The notes under the pieces were generated by a model. That model ran no database searches and had not been told where the DNA came from. It saw nothing but the letters and a program-made list of their open reading frames with translations. A stretch of DNA of 64,000 bases from Rathayibacter caricis DSM 15933 (GTDB taxonomy: Bacteria > Actinomycetota > Actinomycetes > Actinomycetales > Microbacteriaceae): contig NZ_PZPL01000001.1 in NCBI RefSeq assembly GCF_003044275.1, positions 3,472,001-3,536,000 on the forward strand, written 5' to 3'. Below, in pieces: positions 20,164 through 28,804 of the stretch. Position numbers and translations under genes: made by a program. Numbering within the stretch: the first letter of the stretch is position 1; each line of letters opens with the position of its first letter.

Positions 20164-20913
20164 ATGCAGCAGACGACCGCGCCCGGCCCGATGGTCGGCC
20201 TGACCACCTACCGCGAGCGCATCGTGTCCGGCGTCTGGGACCTCGAGGCGCCGTACCTCCCCGCCAGCTACGTCGACTCCGTCACCCGGGCCGGCGGAGT
20301 CGCGCTGCTCCTGCCGCCGCAGCCCGCCTCTCCCGACGTGGCCCGCGCCGTCGTCGACCGCCTCGACGCCCTGGTGATCACGGGCGGTCTCGACATCGAT
20401 CCGGCCCTCTACGGTCAGGAGCCGCATCCCGAGACCGACCTCCCGCGCCCGGACCGCGACGCGTGGGAGGACGCCCTGCTGACGGCCGCCCTCGAGGCCG
20501 ACCTGCCGCTGCTGGGGGTCTGCCGCGGAGCCCAGCTGCTCAACGTCGCCCTCGGCGGCACATTGCATCAGCACCTGCCCGAGGTCGTCGGCGACACCCG
20601 CTACCAGGCGGCCGGCGGCGTCTTCTCGCACGTCGACGTCGCCATCGCTCCGCTATCACGACTGGAGGACCTGCTCGGTGTCCGGTCGCTCGTCGCGATG
20701 GTGCACCACCACCAGGCGGTCGACCGGGTGGCGGAGGGACTCGTCGTCACCGCGCGGACGGCCGACGGCACGATCGAGGCCGTCGAGCTGCCGGGCCGGC
20801 GCTTCGCCCTCGGCGTGCAGTGGCACCCGGAGGAGGACTCCGCCGACGACCGCCTCTTCAGCGGCCTCGTCGCCGCGGCCCGCGGGCACCGCGACAGGGC
20901 GGCCGAGAGCTGA
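20164..20913 (+). CDS. Gamma-glutamyl-gamma-aminobutyrate hydrolase family protein (class I amidotransferase)
   Basis: A 249-residue class I glutamine-amidotransferase-fold hydrolase (peptidase C26). The nucleophile elbow is LGVCRGAQLLNV (catalytic Cys) and the His/Glu pair is in GVQWHPEED. ITGGLDIDPALYG and HQHLPEV are typical of the PuuD-like branch, which hydrolyses gamma-glutamyl amides such as gamma-glutamyl-GABA in putrescine breakdown. No other puu genes are nearby, so the substrate is open. GGAGG lies 4 nt before the ATG. Confidence 0.9.
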   Translation: MQQTTAPGPMVGLTTYRERIVSGVWDLEAPYLPASYVDSVTRAGGVALLLPPQPASPDVARAVVDRLDALVITGGLDIDPALYGQEPHPETDLPRPDRDAWEDALLTAALEADLPLLGVCRGAQLLNVALGGTLHQHLPEVVGDTRYQAAGGVFSHVDVAIAPLSRLEDLLGVRSLVAMVHHHQAVDRVAEGLVVTARTADGTIEAVELPGRRFALGVQWHPEEDSADDRLFSGLVAAARGHRDRAAES

Positions 20914-20933
20914 GCCGTCGGACGACGGATGGG

Positions 20934-20939
20934 TACGCT
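20934..20939 (+). promoter_or_regulatory. -10 box of a leaderless transcript
   Basis: TACGCT ends 6 nt before the ATG of the lipoprotein at 20946, and there is no Shine-Dalgarno sequence. This is the actinobacterial leaderless arrangement. Confidence 0.5.
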
Positions 20940-20945
20940 CGCCTC

Positions 20946-21569
20946 ATGACCAGCCGGACCGCGCGACTCATCGCTCCCGCACTCGTCCTGGCGATCGCCC
21001 TCGCAGGCTGCACGCCCGAGACGTCCTCCAGCTCCCCCTCCGGTTCGCCGGGCTCCGCAGCCGGCGCGAGCACCGGACCGTCCGCGTCAGCGCCGACCGG
21101 GGCAGGCACGCCCCGCGCCTCGACCGAAGCGGGCACGCCCCGCGCCTCGACCGAAGCGGACGGATCGAACTCGCCCGCTCCCACGGTCTCGGCCTGCTCT
21201 CCCCTCGAGCTGTACGAGCCGTGGTCGCCCGCGACTCCGATCGTGGCCACGCTCGGGAGCAGTCCGATGCGGATCCCGGTCGATCAGGGCCCGGTCGAGC
21301 ACGCGAGCGGGGACGCGGTCCTCGACGACGCCGGCCGACCGGTCGCCTACCTCGTCGCTCCGGACGACGTGTGGACCGTGGTCGCCGAGCGGTTCTGCCT
21401 CCACGTCGACTACATCAACGCTCTCAACCAGGTCCGGCGCAATGGTGCGGCGACGCTCTTCGCCGGGGACACTCTGAACCTCGATCCCTACACCGTGACC
21501 AGCGTGGGATCGGAGAACGGGACCGTCTTCGAGAACGACCCGCCGCATCCGATGCCCCCGCAGGCATAG
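20946..21569 (+). CDS. Lipoprotein with a LysM-like C-terminal domain
   Basis: A 207-residue predicted lipoprotein. The signal peptide ends with the lipobox LAGC (Cys22), so it should be lipidated and held on the outer face of the membrane. A Ser/Ala/Pro/Thr-rich linker follows (about 25-80), including two identical nine-residue units GTPRASTEA encoded by a perfect 27-bp tandem repeat. The C-terminal part has VWTVVAERFCLHVDYINALN and LFAGDTLNL, which resembles a LysM fold that binds peptidoglycan. Function in the wall is inferred. Confidence 0.8.
   Translation: MTSRTARLIAPALVLAIALAGCTPETSSSSPSGSPGSAAGASTGPSASAPTGAGTPRASTEAGTPRASTEADGSNSPAPTVSACSPLELYEPWSPATPIVATLGSSPMRIPVDQGPVEHASGDAVLDDAGRPVAYLVAPDDVWTVVAERFCLHVDYINALNQVRRNGAATLFAGDTLNLDPYTVTSVGSENGTVFENDPPHPMPPQA
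21105..21158 (+). repeat. Perfect 27-bp tandem duplication inside the lipoprotein gene
   Basis: Two identical 27-bp units (21105-21131 and 21132-21158) encode GTPRASTEA twice in the linker. As the unit is a multiple of three, slippage would change linker length without frameshift. Confidence 0.9.
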
Positions 21570-21589
21570 CCCCGAGGCCGACGCCGGGC

Positions 21590-21712
21590 GCCGCCAGTCG
21601 GCGCGGAACGGGTTCTGCGGGCGTACACGAGCCCGATCCACGTCCACTCGGTGCTCAGTCGCGCGGCGAGTGGACGCGAACCGGGCTTCGGGACCGGTCA
21701 GGGACCCGTCAG
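21590..21712. repeat. Dispersed palindromic element, copy A
   Basis: The arms CGTCCACTCG (21641-21650) and CGAGTGGACG (21667-21676) form a perfect 10-bp inverted repeat, followed by GCGAACCGGGCTTCGGGACC. Similar units occur near 35.8 and 39.0 kb. It lies between convergent genes and may act as terminator. Confidence 0.55.
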
Positions 21713-21734
21713 GCGACCGGTCGGCGCCGCCGGG

Positions 21735-22244
21735 TCAGCGGTAGTCGCCGGTCGCGACCGCGACGAGCGGCAGCAGCAGCCCGGCGACGATCAGGAACGC
21801 GAGGAACAGGCCGACGAGCCCGATCATCACCGCGTTGAGGACGATGCCCCAGATGGCCAGGGTGCGCCCGGTGGGCTCGCGACGGAGCCCCAGGAGGCCG
21901 AAGACGAGGCCGGCGACCGGGGCGATCACCGTCAGGCCGAAGAAGACCGAGGTGACGCCGAGGATCAGGCTGGTGAGCGAGAACGGCGTCGACGGAGCGG
22001 CGGGAACGGTCTGCGGCGGGACGCTCGGGGTCCCGTACGGCGCGGGGTAGGACGCGCGCACGTCCTCGGCGCGCACCTCCTCGGGGCGCACCTGCTCGGC
22101 GTGCTGCGACGCCCCTTCGATGCGGAGCGTGTCGCGCTCCTCGACCACCGGGTCCGGGAGCACGGCCGTGGCGCGCATCCCGAGATCCTCGGTCGGCTGC
22201 TCGGAGGCGGTGCTGCTGCGGGGGGTGGTCTCGTCGCTGGACAT
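21735..22244 (-). CDS. DUF4190-type small membrane protein
   Basis: A 169-residue protein. The first 85 residues are hydrophilic and probably disordered (Thr/Ser/Glu/Pro-rich). The C-terminal half has two or three hydrophobic helices with FSLTSLILGVTSVFFGL and VAGLVFGLLGLRREPTGRTLAIWGIVLNAV, the DUF4190 pattern. Function unknown; the family is common in Actinobacteria. AGGAG precedes the ATG. It is divergent from the next small membrane protein gene. Confidence 0.8.
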   Translation of the reverse strand: MSSDETTPRSSTASEQPTEDLGMRATAVLPDPVVEERDTLRIEGASQHAEQVRPEEVRAEDVRASYPAPYGTPSVPPQTVPAAPSTPFSLTSLILGVTSVFFGLTVIAPVAGLVFGLLGLRREPTGRTLAIWGIVLNAVMIGLVGLFLAFLIVAGLLLPLVAVATGDYR

Positions 22245-22432
22245 GGCTGATGCTCCTGGTCGTCGTGGGTGGGCCGGTGTCTCCGGCGATGCCTCCACGC
22301 TACGGACGCGGCTCGCGCCGCCCCATCCGGTGAACCCCCCGCCGACGGGGGGAAGCCCCCGCACGCGGGAGGGGGCGGGTGCGAGACTGGGATCACCGGT
22401 GCTCCGCCGGGCGCGCGAGGAGGCGGTGACCC

Positions 22433-22864
22433 ATGACCGACGACGAGATCCGGCACCGGACCCGCGACAGCCGCGGTGCCCGCGCGGTGTGGTTCGCCGG
22501 GCTGAGCGCGGTCGCCGGCTTCGTGCTCCTCTCTCCGCTGATCTCGCTCACCGCGACGGTGATGACCTGGGGCGCGAAGCGGCGGATCGGCGGCCTCAGC
22601 GATCGCAACGGCGTCGTCGCCGTGAACTGGCAGCTCACCTACCTCGCCCTGCAGCTCATGCTGGTGCCCCTCCACCTGGCGCTGGTCTCGGTGCGCGACA
22701 CCCTCAGCGCCGACTGGCCGGTCGTCACGATCACGGCGATCCTGGCGCTCGCGGTGCTCAACCTCGTGGTGTGCATCGTGCTCGGGATCCGCTCCGGCCG
22801 CGGGAAGAGCGTGCGCCTGCCGATCGCGGTGCCGTTCGTCCGCTCCTCCCGCCCGCTGCGCTAA
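22433..22864 (+). CDS. Small membrane protein, DUF4870/Tic20-like
   Basis: A 143-residue protein with three hydrophobic helices (about 20-45, 68-87, 98-122). The segment SDRNGVVAVNWQLTYLALQLML resembles the N-H-x-A-x-N-W region of DUF4870 proteins. Function unknown. GGAGG is 9 nt before the ATG. The gene is followed closely by an alpha/beta hydrolase on the same strand. Confidence 0.65.
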   Translation: MTDDEIRHRTRDSRGARAVWFAGLSAVAGFVLLSPLISLTATVMTWGAKRRIGGLSDRNGVVAVNWQLTYLALQLMLVPLHLALVSVRDTLSADWPVVTITAILALAVLNLVVCIVLGIRSGRGKSVRLPIAVPFVRSSRPLR

Positions 22865-22894
22865 GCCCCGCGGCGGATGCGGCAGGGTGGAGCG

Positions 22895-23674
22895 GTGACC
22901 CCGATCGCGTTCCCCTCCCCCGTCTTCGTCGTCGCGGACGACGGCACCCGACTGGCCACCTACTCCGTCGGCGACGAGGGCGCGCCGACCGTTCTCGCGG
23001 TGCACGGCTTCGCGTCCAACGCCGTCCTCAACTGGGAGACGGCGGGCTGGCTCCGCACGCTCGTCCGCGCCGGGTACCGGGTGGTCGCGCTCGACCAGCG
23101 CGGTCACGGCGCGAGCGAGAAGCCGCACCGCACCGGGGCCTACGGAGTCGACGTCATGGTCGAGGACCTCGTGCGGGTGATCGAGTCGTACGACCTGGTC
23201 GCTCCTCACATGCTCGGCTACTCGCTGGGGTCGCGGATGAGCTGGGTCCTGGGCCTCCGGCACCCCGGGCTCGTCGCGACGCTCAGCCTCGGCGGGCTCA
23301 CCGTCGGCGAGCCGCTCACCCGGTTCGACGCCGAGGCGGCCCGGGCGCGCGTGGCGAGCGGAGGGGAGATCGACGACCGCTTCACCCGCGCGTTCATCGG
23401 GATGGCCGAGGGCGTCGCCGGCAACGACCTCGCAGCGCTCGTCGCCGTGGCCGACGGCGTGCGCGGCGGAGCGCATCCCGAGGCGGGCGAGCACCCGGCG
23501 GCCCCGATGCTCCTGGTGACGGGCGGAGCCGATCCGATCGCCCCCGACGGCGCCCGGCTCGCCGCCGCGGCCGGCGCCCGCTTCGTCGAGGTGCCCGGCC
23601 GCGATCACACGAGCACGGTGCCCGCGCGCGCGTTCAAGGAGGCGGTGCTCGCGTTCCTCGCGGAGCACCCCTGA
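22895..23674 (+). CDS. Alpha/beta-fold hydrolase
   Basis: A 259-residue cytoplasmic hydrolase. The oxyanion-side motif is HGFAS, followed by VVALDQRGHGASEKP. The nucleophile elbow is LGYSLGSRM (Ser), the acid is in VTGGADPIAP (Asp) and the catalytic His in GRDHTS. It belongs to the broad esterase/lyase group; substrate unknown. I prefer the GTG at 22895 because GGGTGGAG stands just upstream; ATG at 22877 would add six residues. Confidence 0.88.
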   Translation: MTPIAFPSPVFVVADDGTRLATYSVGDEGAPTVLAVHGFASNAVLNWETAGWLRTLVRAGYRVVALDQRGHGASEKPHRTGAYGVDVMVEDLVRVIESYDLVAPHMLGYSLGSRMSWVLGLRHPGLVATLSLGGLTVGEPLTRFDAEAARARVASGGEIDDRFTRAFIGMAEGVAGNDLAALVAVADGVRGGAHPEAGEHPAAPMLLVTGGADPIAPDGARLAAAAGARFVEVPGRDHTSTVPARAFKEAVLAFLAEHP

Positions 23675-23694
23675 CCGCTCGCGGGGTGCAGGCG

Positions 23695-23700
23695 TAGCAT
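23695..23700 (+). promoter_or_regulatory. -10 box of a leaderless transcript
   Basis: TAGCAT ends 6 nt before the ATG at 23707. No Shine-Dalgarno sequence is present, consistent with a leaderless mRNA even though the upstream gene is only 32 bp away. Confidence 0.5.
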
Positions 23701-23706
23701 CGCGCC

Positions 23707-24684
23707 ATGCATGCCCTCCGCGTCGTCGCACCAGGACCAGACTCCCGTCTCGTGCTCGAGGAGGTGCCGACCCCGACTCCCCGCGAGGGCGAGGTGCTGC
23801 TGCACGTCGCGGCCGCCGGTGTGAACCGCGCTGATCTCGGCCAGCGGGCCGGGGTCTACCCGCCGCCGCCCGGCGCCTCCGAGATCCTCGGCATGGAGGT
23901 GTCCGGCTCGGTCGTCGAGGTGGGGCGCGGCGTCTCGGGCGTCGCGGTGGGCGACGAGGTCTGCGCGCTGCTCTCGGGCGGGGGCTACGCCGAGTACGTC
24001 GCGGTCGACGCGGGGCTCCTCCTGCCGGTGCCCGCCTCGGTCGGGCTCGTCTCGGCGGCGGCGCTGCCCGAGGCGACCGCGACGGTCTGGTCGAACCTCG
24101 TGATGGTGGCGGGGCTGCGGGCGGGAGAGACGGTCCTGATCCACGGCGGAGGGAGCGGCATCGGCACTGCGGCGATCCAGATCGCGCACGCCGTCGGGGC
24201 GATGGTCGCGGTGACGGCCGGGAGCCCGCGCAAGCTCGACGCGTGCCGGGCGCTGGGAGCGGACGTCCTGATCGACTACCGCGAGGAGGACTTCGTCGCT
24301 CGGATCCGCGAGGAGACCGACGGCCGCGGGGTCGACGTGATCCTGGATCCGATCGGCGGCGACTACCTCGCGCGCGACGTGGAGGCTCTGGCGACGGGTG
24401 GGCGCATCGTCTTCATCGGCAACCAGTCCGGGACGGAGGGAGCGCTCGACATCGGGCTGCTGATGCGCAAGCGCGGCGCGGTGCACGCGACGACACTGCG
24501 GGCGAGGCCACTCGAGGAGCGGCGGGCGATCATCGCCCAGGTGCGCGAGAAGCTCTGGCCGCTGGTCGCCGACGGCGGCATCCGCCCGGTGATCGACGAG
24601 GTCGTGCCCCTGGCCGAGGCCGAGCGGGCGCACGAGCGGATGCGGGCGTCGGGCCACATCGGCAAGCTGCTGCTCACGCCGTGA
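23707..24684 (+). CDS. NAD(P)H-quinone oxidoreductase, PIG3 family
   Basis: A 325-residue zinc-free medium-chain dehydrogenase/reductase. It has the GroES-like N-domain (GVNRADLGQRAGVYPPPPGA is characteristic of PIG3), the Rossmann motif HGGGSGIGTAAIQIA, and the PIG3 ending MRASGHIGKLLL. It is expected to reduce quinones or enones with NADPH in redox defence. It is convergent with the pRiA4b-type gene; a strong hairpin follows the stop. Confidence 0.92.
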   Translation: MHALRVVAPGPDSRLVLEEVPTPTPREGEVLLHVAAAGVNRADLGQRAGVYPPPPGASEILGMEVSGSVVEVGRGVSGVAVGDEVCALLSGGGYAEYVAVDAGLLLPVPASVGLVSAAALPEATATVWSNLVMVAGLRAGETVLIHGGGSGIGTAAIQIAHAVGAMVAVTAGSPRKLDACRALGADVLIDYREEDFVARIREETDGRGVDVILDPIGGDYLARDVEALATGGRIVFIGNQSGTEGALDIGLLMRKRGAVHATTLRARPLEERRAIIAQVREKLWPLVADGGIRPVIDEVVPLAEAERAHERMRASGHIGKLLLTP

Positions 24685-24704
24685 CCGGTCGGCGTCTTGC
24701 AGCA

Positions 24705-24763
24705 ACCCCTGCCGGGAGCACCCGTCAGTCGCGGCTGACGGGCACTCCCGGCCGATGCAGGGG
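24705..24763. terminator. Long bidirectional hairpin
   Basis: The inner stem CCCGTCAG/CTGACGGG (24721-24728, 24735-24742), the middle stem GCCGGGAG/CTCCCGGC (24711-24718, 24745-24752) and an outer CCCCTGC/GCAGGGG form an extended, nearly continuous hairpin between two convergent genes. Confidence 0.75.
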
Positions 24764-24771
24764 CCCCGGGC

Positions 24772-26613
24772 TCAGACTCCGGAGCGGAGCAGCCCGAGCG
24801 AGCGGTTGATGCCGTCGACGTCGACCGAGGCCGGGTCGAACGAGGCGCCCTCCGCGAGGCCGAGCGCCTCGAGGGCCTCGGCGTGGTCGGCCGAGGACGC
24901 ATCGGTGGCCGCGCGGACCGTGTCGGCCCAGGCCGCCGGGCCGCCGGGTGCATCGATCGGAGCCGCGCCACGGGCTCCGACGCACCGTGGCAGCGCCGCA
25001 CCGAGCGGCGAGACGGCCTCGAGCCGGATGACGTGGCGCCACTCGTCCTCGAGGTCGTAGACGTAGAACAGCTCGTCCTGGACGTTCTCGAGCACCTCGG
25101 CCAGCGCGACGGAGGCCTCGTCGACCAGATCGGCCCCGAGCTCCTCGGCGTCGGCGGGCGAGCCGATGCGGGTGCCGTCCTCGTCGGGCACGCCGACGCT
25201 GAAGTAGTGCGGCTGCGCGTCGGTCCAGCCCAGCGAGAGCTGGAGCGCGAGGTGCAGATCGCGCAGCGACGACTCCGACGACAGCTCGAGGCGGCGCCAG
25301 ACCACGGGCTTGGTGCCCAGCAGCGCCACCTTCAGGGTGTAGGCCGAGGCGGTGTCCTGCGTCGCCTCGTCGAGGATCTCGAGGCGCGAGGCGTCGCGCT
25401 CACCGAGCAGCACGATGCTCGCGCGGACGACCGAGGCGAGCACCGGCTGCAGGCCCTCGGGCACCACGTAGCCGAACTCGGGCGAGTGCAGGAGCAGTCC
25501 GAGCTCGGCGGCGTCGTCGAGCATCCGCTCGGCCGCGCCCACCATGCGCTCGCGCTCGTCGAGCGCCTCCTCGAGGGCCACGTCGGCGTCGGCCGCGAGC
25601 TCGTCGACCAGCTCGCCGACCACGAGGCCGGGGTGGATCTGCGACTGGCAGGCGACGGCGATGCGCAGGAGCACGGCGTCGGTCGTGGTCACGGCGCGCT
25701 CGCGGGGCGAGAACGCCCCGTTCTCGGTGTCGGCGGAGGCGAGCGCGGCCTGCGCGCTGACGATCCACTGCTCGAGGAAGCGGGCGACGTAGGCGACGCG
25801 CTCGGCGGCGGCTTCGAGGGCGTCGGAGCTGCGCCAGAGCGGAGCCGCCTCGCCGAGGACCGCGACGGACCCCTCGGTCTCGAGGACGGAGGAGGCGACC
25901 AGCGCGTCCCACCAGGCCGAGACCGGGATCCGCACGGCGTCGTCGCTCGGCGTCGACCCGGCGGAGGCGATGCCCGCCTCGACCGCGATCTCGCGCGCCG
26001 CGCGCTCGGAGAGGGACGCGTCGTCGGCGCCGGCGAGGTGCTCGACCACGACGTCGGCGGCGTGCACGAGAGCGGTGGCCCGCACGGCGGCGAGCTGCTC
26101 GGAGGCGGGGACGTCCTCGACGGCGGTCAGATCCTCGAGGACGGCCTCGACGAACGAGCCGGCGAGGTCGAGGACCTCGTCGAGGACCGCCTGGCAGTCG
26201 TCGAGCTCCTCGTCGGTGCCCGTCCAGAGGTCCTCGTCGGTCAGGAAGTCGAGGAAGTGCTCGATGACCTCGGCGACGGTGAAGAGCGTGTCGTCGAGAT
26301 CGGCCTCGCTCTCCTCCCCCGACAGGTCGGTCTCGATCTGGTCGAAGACCGCCTCGAGGAGCTCGGCGTCGGGCTGGGCGAAGGAGCCGCGGGGGCGCAG
26401 GTCGCGCGTCATGGCGAAGAGGTCGGTGAGGACCTCGACGGCCTCGTCGACGTCGAGGTGCTCGTGCAGGACGCCGACCTCCGCGAGGTGCGCGCGGTAC
26501 CAGCTGCGGAACCGCACCATCATCGCCGTCTCGGCGGTGCGCCCGCCGCCGGATCCGCCCTGACCACCCGATCGGCCGCCGCCGGATCGTCCCTGATTGC
26601 GCTTCTTGCCCAT
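24772..26613 (-). CDS. pRiA4b ORF-3-like domain protein
   Basis: A 613-residue acidic protein. The C-terminal region (about 430-560) matches the plasmid pRiA4b ORF-3 family: YTLKVALLGTKPVVWRRLEL, LHLALQLSLGWTDAQPHYF, and YDLEDEWRHVIRLE. The N-terminal 400 residues are helical and Glu/Asp-rich without a domain I recognise. The first 25 residues are Gly/Arg/Ser-rich and basic, perhaps nucleic-acid binding. Function of the family is not established. TAGACT (26656-26661, minus) could be the -10, and GGAGGAA precedes the ATG. Confidence 0.82.
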   Translation of the reverse strand: MGKKRNQGRSGGGRSGGQGGSGGGRTAETAMMVRFRSWYRAHLAEVGVLHEHLDVDEAVEVLTDLFAMTRDLRPRGSFAQPDAELLEAVFDQIETDLSGEESEADLDDTLFTVAEVIEHFLDFLTDEDLWTGTDEELDDCQAVLDEVLDLAGSFVEAVLEDLTAVEDVPASEQLAAVRATALVHAADVVVEHLAGADDASLSERAAREIAVEAGIASAGSTPSDDAVRIPVSAWWDALVASSVLETEGSVAVLGEAAPLWRSSDALEAAAERVAYVARFLEQWIVSAQAALASADTENGAFSPRERAVTTTDAVLLRIAVACQSQIHPGLVVGELVDELAADADVALEEALDERERMVGAAERMLDDAAELGLLLHSPEFGYVVPEGLQPVLASVVRASIVLLGERDASRLEILDEATQDTASAYTLKVALLGTKPVVWRRLELSSESSLRDLHLALQLSLGWTDAQPHYFSVGVPDEDGTRIGSPADAEELGADLVDEASVALAEVLENVQDELFYVYDLEDEWRHVIRLEAVSPLGAALPRCVGARGAAPIDAPGGPAAWADTVRAATDASSADHAEALEALGLAEGASFDPASVDVDGINRSLGLLRSGV

Positions 26614-26692
26614 GGTTCCTCCGCGACCGCTCCACTCTCGACTGCGAAGCGCTCCAGTCTACCGGAGCCCGCCGAGGGAGAGCGGTGCGGTG

Positions 26693-27727
26693 TCAGCCGA
26701 TCGTCGAGGTGACGGTGTCGACCACGAGGCGCGCGGCGAGGGGCCCCGCGTTCAGGAAGAACGGCTCCATCGGGACCTCGACGGCCGTGCCTCCCTCGAC
26801 CGCGGTCAGCGTGGGCCAGAGCGCCGCGTCCTCGATCAGCGAGAGGCCGTCGCCGAGCCCGGCGTAGAACACGTGGTCGGCGTCGGCGAGCTCGAGCTGC
26901 TCCGCGCTGATCTCCTGGGCGGTGTCGTCGAAGCGCTGGGACTCGGGCCGGTCGAGCCCCAGGTCCTCGGCGAGACCTCCGACGAAGGACGGGACGCCCT
27001 GGATCCGCGTGCGGTCCCCGGTGGACTGGAGGAACGAGACCGTCGGCGCCGGATCGGGCAGCGTCGCCGCGAACGCGTCGGCGTCCTCGTGCAGCTCGTC
27101 GAGCATCTCCTGCGCGTCGCCCTCGCGGCCCAGGGCGTCGGCGAGCAGGAGGAGGTCGCTCTTCCAGTTCACGCCGTTGCCGAGCGTCACCACGGTGGGG
27201 GCGATCGCGCTGAGCTGGTCGTAGAGCTCCGTTCCGCGGACGGAGTTGATCAGGATGAGGTCGGGATCGGCCTGGGCGATCGCCTCGACGTCGGGCTCGG
27301 TGCGCTCGCCGATGTCCGCGATCCCGGCGCTGGTGCCGACACGGTCGGCGAGGTACTCCGGCACGAGGCCGCTGTTCTCGGCGCGGGTCGCGGCGGCGGG
27401 GACGACGTCGAGCGCGAGCAGGGCGTCGAGCTGACCCGTCGAGACGACGGCGACCCGCTCCGGGGCCGCGGCGAGCTCGGTCGACCCGGCGTAGTGCGCC
27501 ACGGTGCGCGGGAACACGCCGTCCTCCTCCGGGGCGCCCATGCCCTCGCCCATCGTGCGCGAGACGGTCCAGTCGCCGACGGCGGCGGCCTCGGCGTCGG
27601 GCAGCTCGGCGGTCGAGGCGGAGCCCGAGCAGCCGGCCAGGGCGAGCACGGCGGCTCCGGCGAGCGCCGGCACGGCGAGCCGGAGGCGGGACGGACGGAC
27701 GAGGACGGTGCGGGTCGAGGAGTTCAC
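26693..27727 (-). CDS. Iron-siderophore ABC transporter substrate-binding lipoprotein
   Basis: A 344-residue lipoprotein with lipobox LAGC near residue 33. It has the FepB/FhuD fold features: PERVAVVSTGQLDALLAL, VEAIAQADPDLILIN, and a C-terminal helix ending in a VTSTIG stretch. It would bind a ferric siderophore outside the membrane and deliver it to the divergently encoded permeases. It starts at GTG 7 nt after a TATCCT -10, so it is probably leaderless. The promoter overlaps an IdeR-like operator, implying repression when iron is plentiful. Confidence 0.9.
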   Translation of the reverse strand: MNSSTRTVLVRPSRLRLAVPALAGAAVLALAGCSGSASTAELPDAEAAAVGDWTVSRTMGEGMGAPEEDGVFPRTVAHYAGSTELAAAPERVAVVSTGQLDALLALDVVPAAATRAENSGLVPEYLADRVGTSAGIADIGERTEPDVEAIAQADPDLILINSVRGTELYDQLSAIAPTVVTLGNGVNWKSDLLLLADALGREGDAQEMLDELHEDADAFAATLPDPAPTVSFLQSTGDRTRIQGVPSFVGGLAEDLGLDRPESQRFDDTAQEISAEQLELADADHVFYAGLGDGLSLIEDAALWPTLTAVEGGTAVEVPMEPFFLNAGPLAARLVVDTVTSTIG

Positions 27728-27732
27728 GCCGG

Positions 27733-27751
27733 TAAGGATAGCCTTGCCTGA
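27733..27751. promoter_or_regulatory. IdeR/DtxR-like iron box with two back-to-back promoters
   Basis: The 19-bp sequence TAAGGATAGCCTTGCCTGA matches the DtxR/IdeR consensus at 14 of 19 positions by my alignment. On the plus strand TAGCCT (27739-27744) ends 7 nt before the permease ATG. On the minus strand TATCCT (27735-27740) ends 7 nt before the lipoprotein GTG. The two -10 boxes overlap within the operator, so one repressor dimer pair could silence both leaderless transcripts. Confidence 0.75.
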
Positions 27752-28804
27752 ATGATCGACCGCGCCCCTGCGCCTTCCGCAGCTCCGGAGCCCGCCACGG
27801 CTCCCGTCGCCCCTCGGCGACCGCTCGGGCGGACGCTCAGCGCGGGACTGCTGCTCGCCGTGCTGCTCGTGCTCGCCTGCACCGCGAGTCTCGCGGTCGG
27901 TTCCCGACCCGTCCCGGTCGATGCCGCCCTGGACGCGCTGCTGCACGGCGGCGCCACCGCCGACGCGCTGATCGTGCGGGAGCTGCGGATCCCCCGCACC
28001 GCCACCGGCCTGCTCGTCGGCGCCGCGCTCGGAGCGGCCGGGCTGCTGATGCAGGCGGTGACGCGCAACCGCCTCGCCGACCCGGGGCTGCTCGGGGTGA
28101 ACGCGGGCGCCTCCGCGGCGGTCGTCGTCGCCATCGGGTTCCTCGGCGTCTCGAGCGCGGGCGAGTACGTCTGGTTCGCCTTCGGCGGTGCGGCCGTCGC
28201 CGCGGTGCTCGTCCACCTCGTCGGCGGCGGCGACGGCCGCGACCCGATCGGCACCGTGCTCGCCGGAGTCGCGCTGGGCGCGTGCCTGAGCGCGCTGATC
28301 GGCATCGTCACGCTGCTCGACACCGAGACGTTCGAGTCGTACCGGTTCTGGGTCGTGGGCTCCCTCGAGCGGCGCGAGCTCGGCACCGCGGCGCAGCTCG
28401 CTCCGTTCGTCGCGCTCGGGCTCGTCGTCGCCGCGCTCGTCGCGCCGGGGTTGAACCAGCTGGCGCTCGGGCACGACGTCGCGCGCTCCCTCGGGGTGCG
28501 CCCCGGCGCCGTGATCCTCGGCGCGGGCGCCGCGATCACCCTGCTCTGCGGAGCCGCGACCGCCGCCGCCGGACCGCTCGCCTTCGTGGGGCTCCTGGTC
28601 GCGCACCTCGTGCTGCGCCTCGCCGGTCCGGATCTGCGCTCGGGACTCCCCCTGGCGGCACTGGGCGGGGCCGTGCTGGTCGTCGTCGGCGACGTGCTCG
28701 GCCGGCTGATCGCCGCTCCGGGCGAGGTGGAGGTCGGCATCGTGACGGCCCTGCTGGGAGCGCCCCTCCTGTTCCACCTGGCGACGCGGAGGAACGCGCG
28801 ATGA
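27752..28804 (+). CDS. FecCD-family iron-siderophore permease, first subunit
   Basis: A 350-residue membrane protein with about nine helices. It has the family hallmarks RIPRTATGLLVGAALGAAGLLMQ, LADPGLLGVNAGA and a C-terminal AGPLAFVGLLVAHLVLRL, the region contacting the ATPase. It pairs with the next gene, whose ATG overlaps its stop by 4 bp. Predicted iron-siderophore importer. It has no Shine-Dalgarno sequence and probably a leaderless mRNA. No ATPase gene is present in the visible operon. Confidence 0.93.
   Translation: MIDRAPAPSAAPEPATAPVAPRRPLGRTLSAGLLLAVLLVLACTASLAVGSRPVPVDAALDALLHGGATADALIVRELRIPRTATGLLVGAALGAAGLLMQAVTRNRLADPGLLGVNAGASAAVVVAIGFLGVSSAGEYVWFAFGGAAVAAVLVHLVGGGDGRDPIGTVLAGVALGACLSALIGIVTLLDTETFESYRFWVVGSLERRELGTAAQLAPFVALGLVVAALVAPGLNQLALGHDVARSLGVRPGAVILGAGAAITLLCGAATAAAGPLAFVGLLVAHLVLRLAGPDLRSGLPLAALGGAVLVVVGDVLGRLIAAPGEVEVGIVTALLGAPLLFHLATRRNAR

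Noticed and set aside
20929..20946. SigB-type promoter before the LysM-like lipoprotein (GGGTAC)
   Set aside because: No GTTT is present 14-17 bp upstream; the TACGCT leaderless -10 is a better fit.
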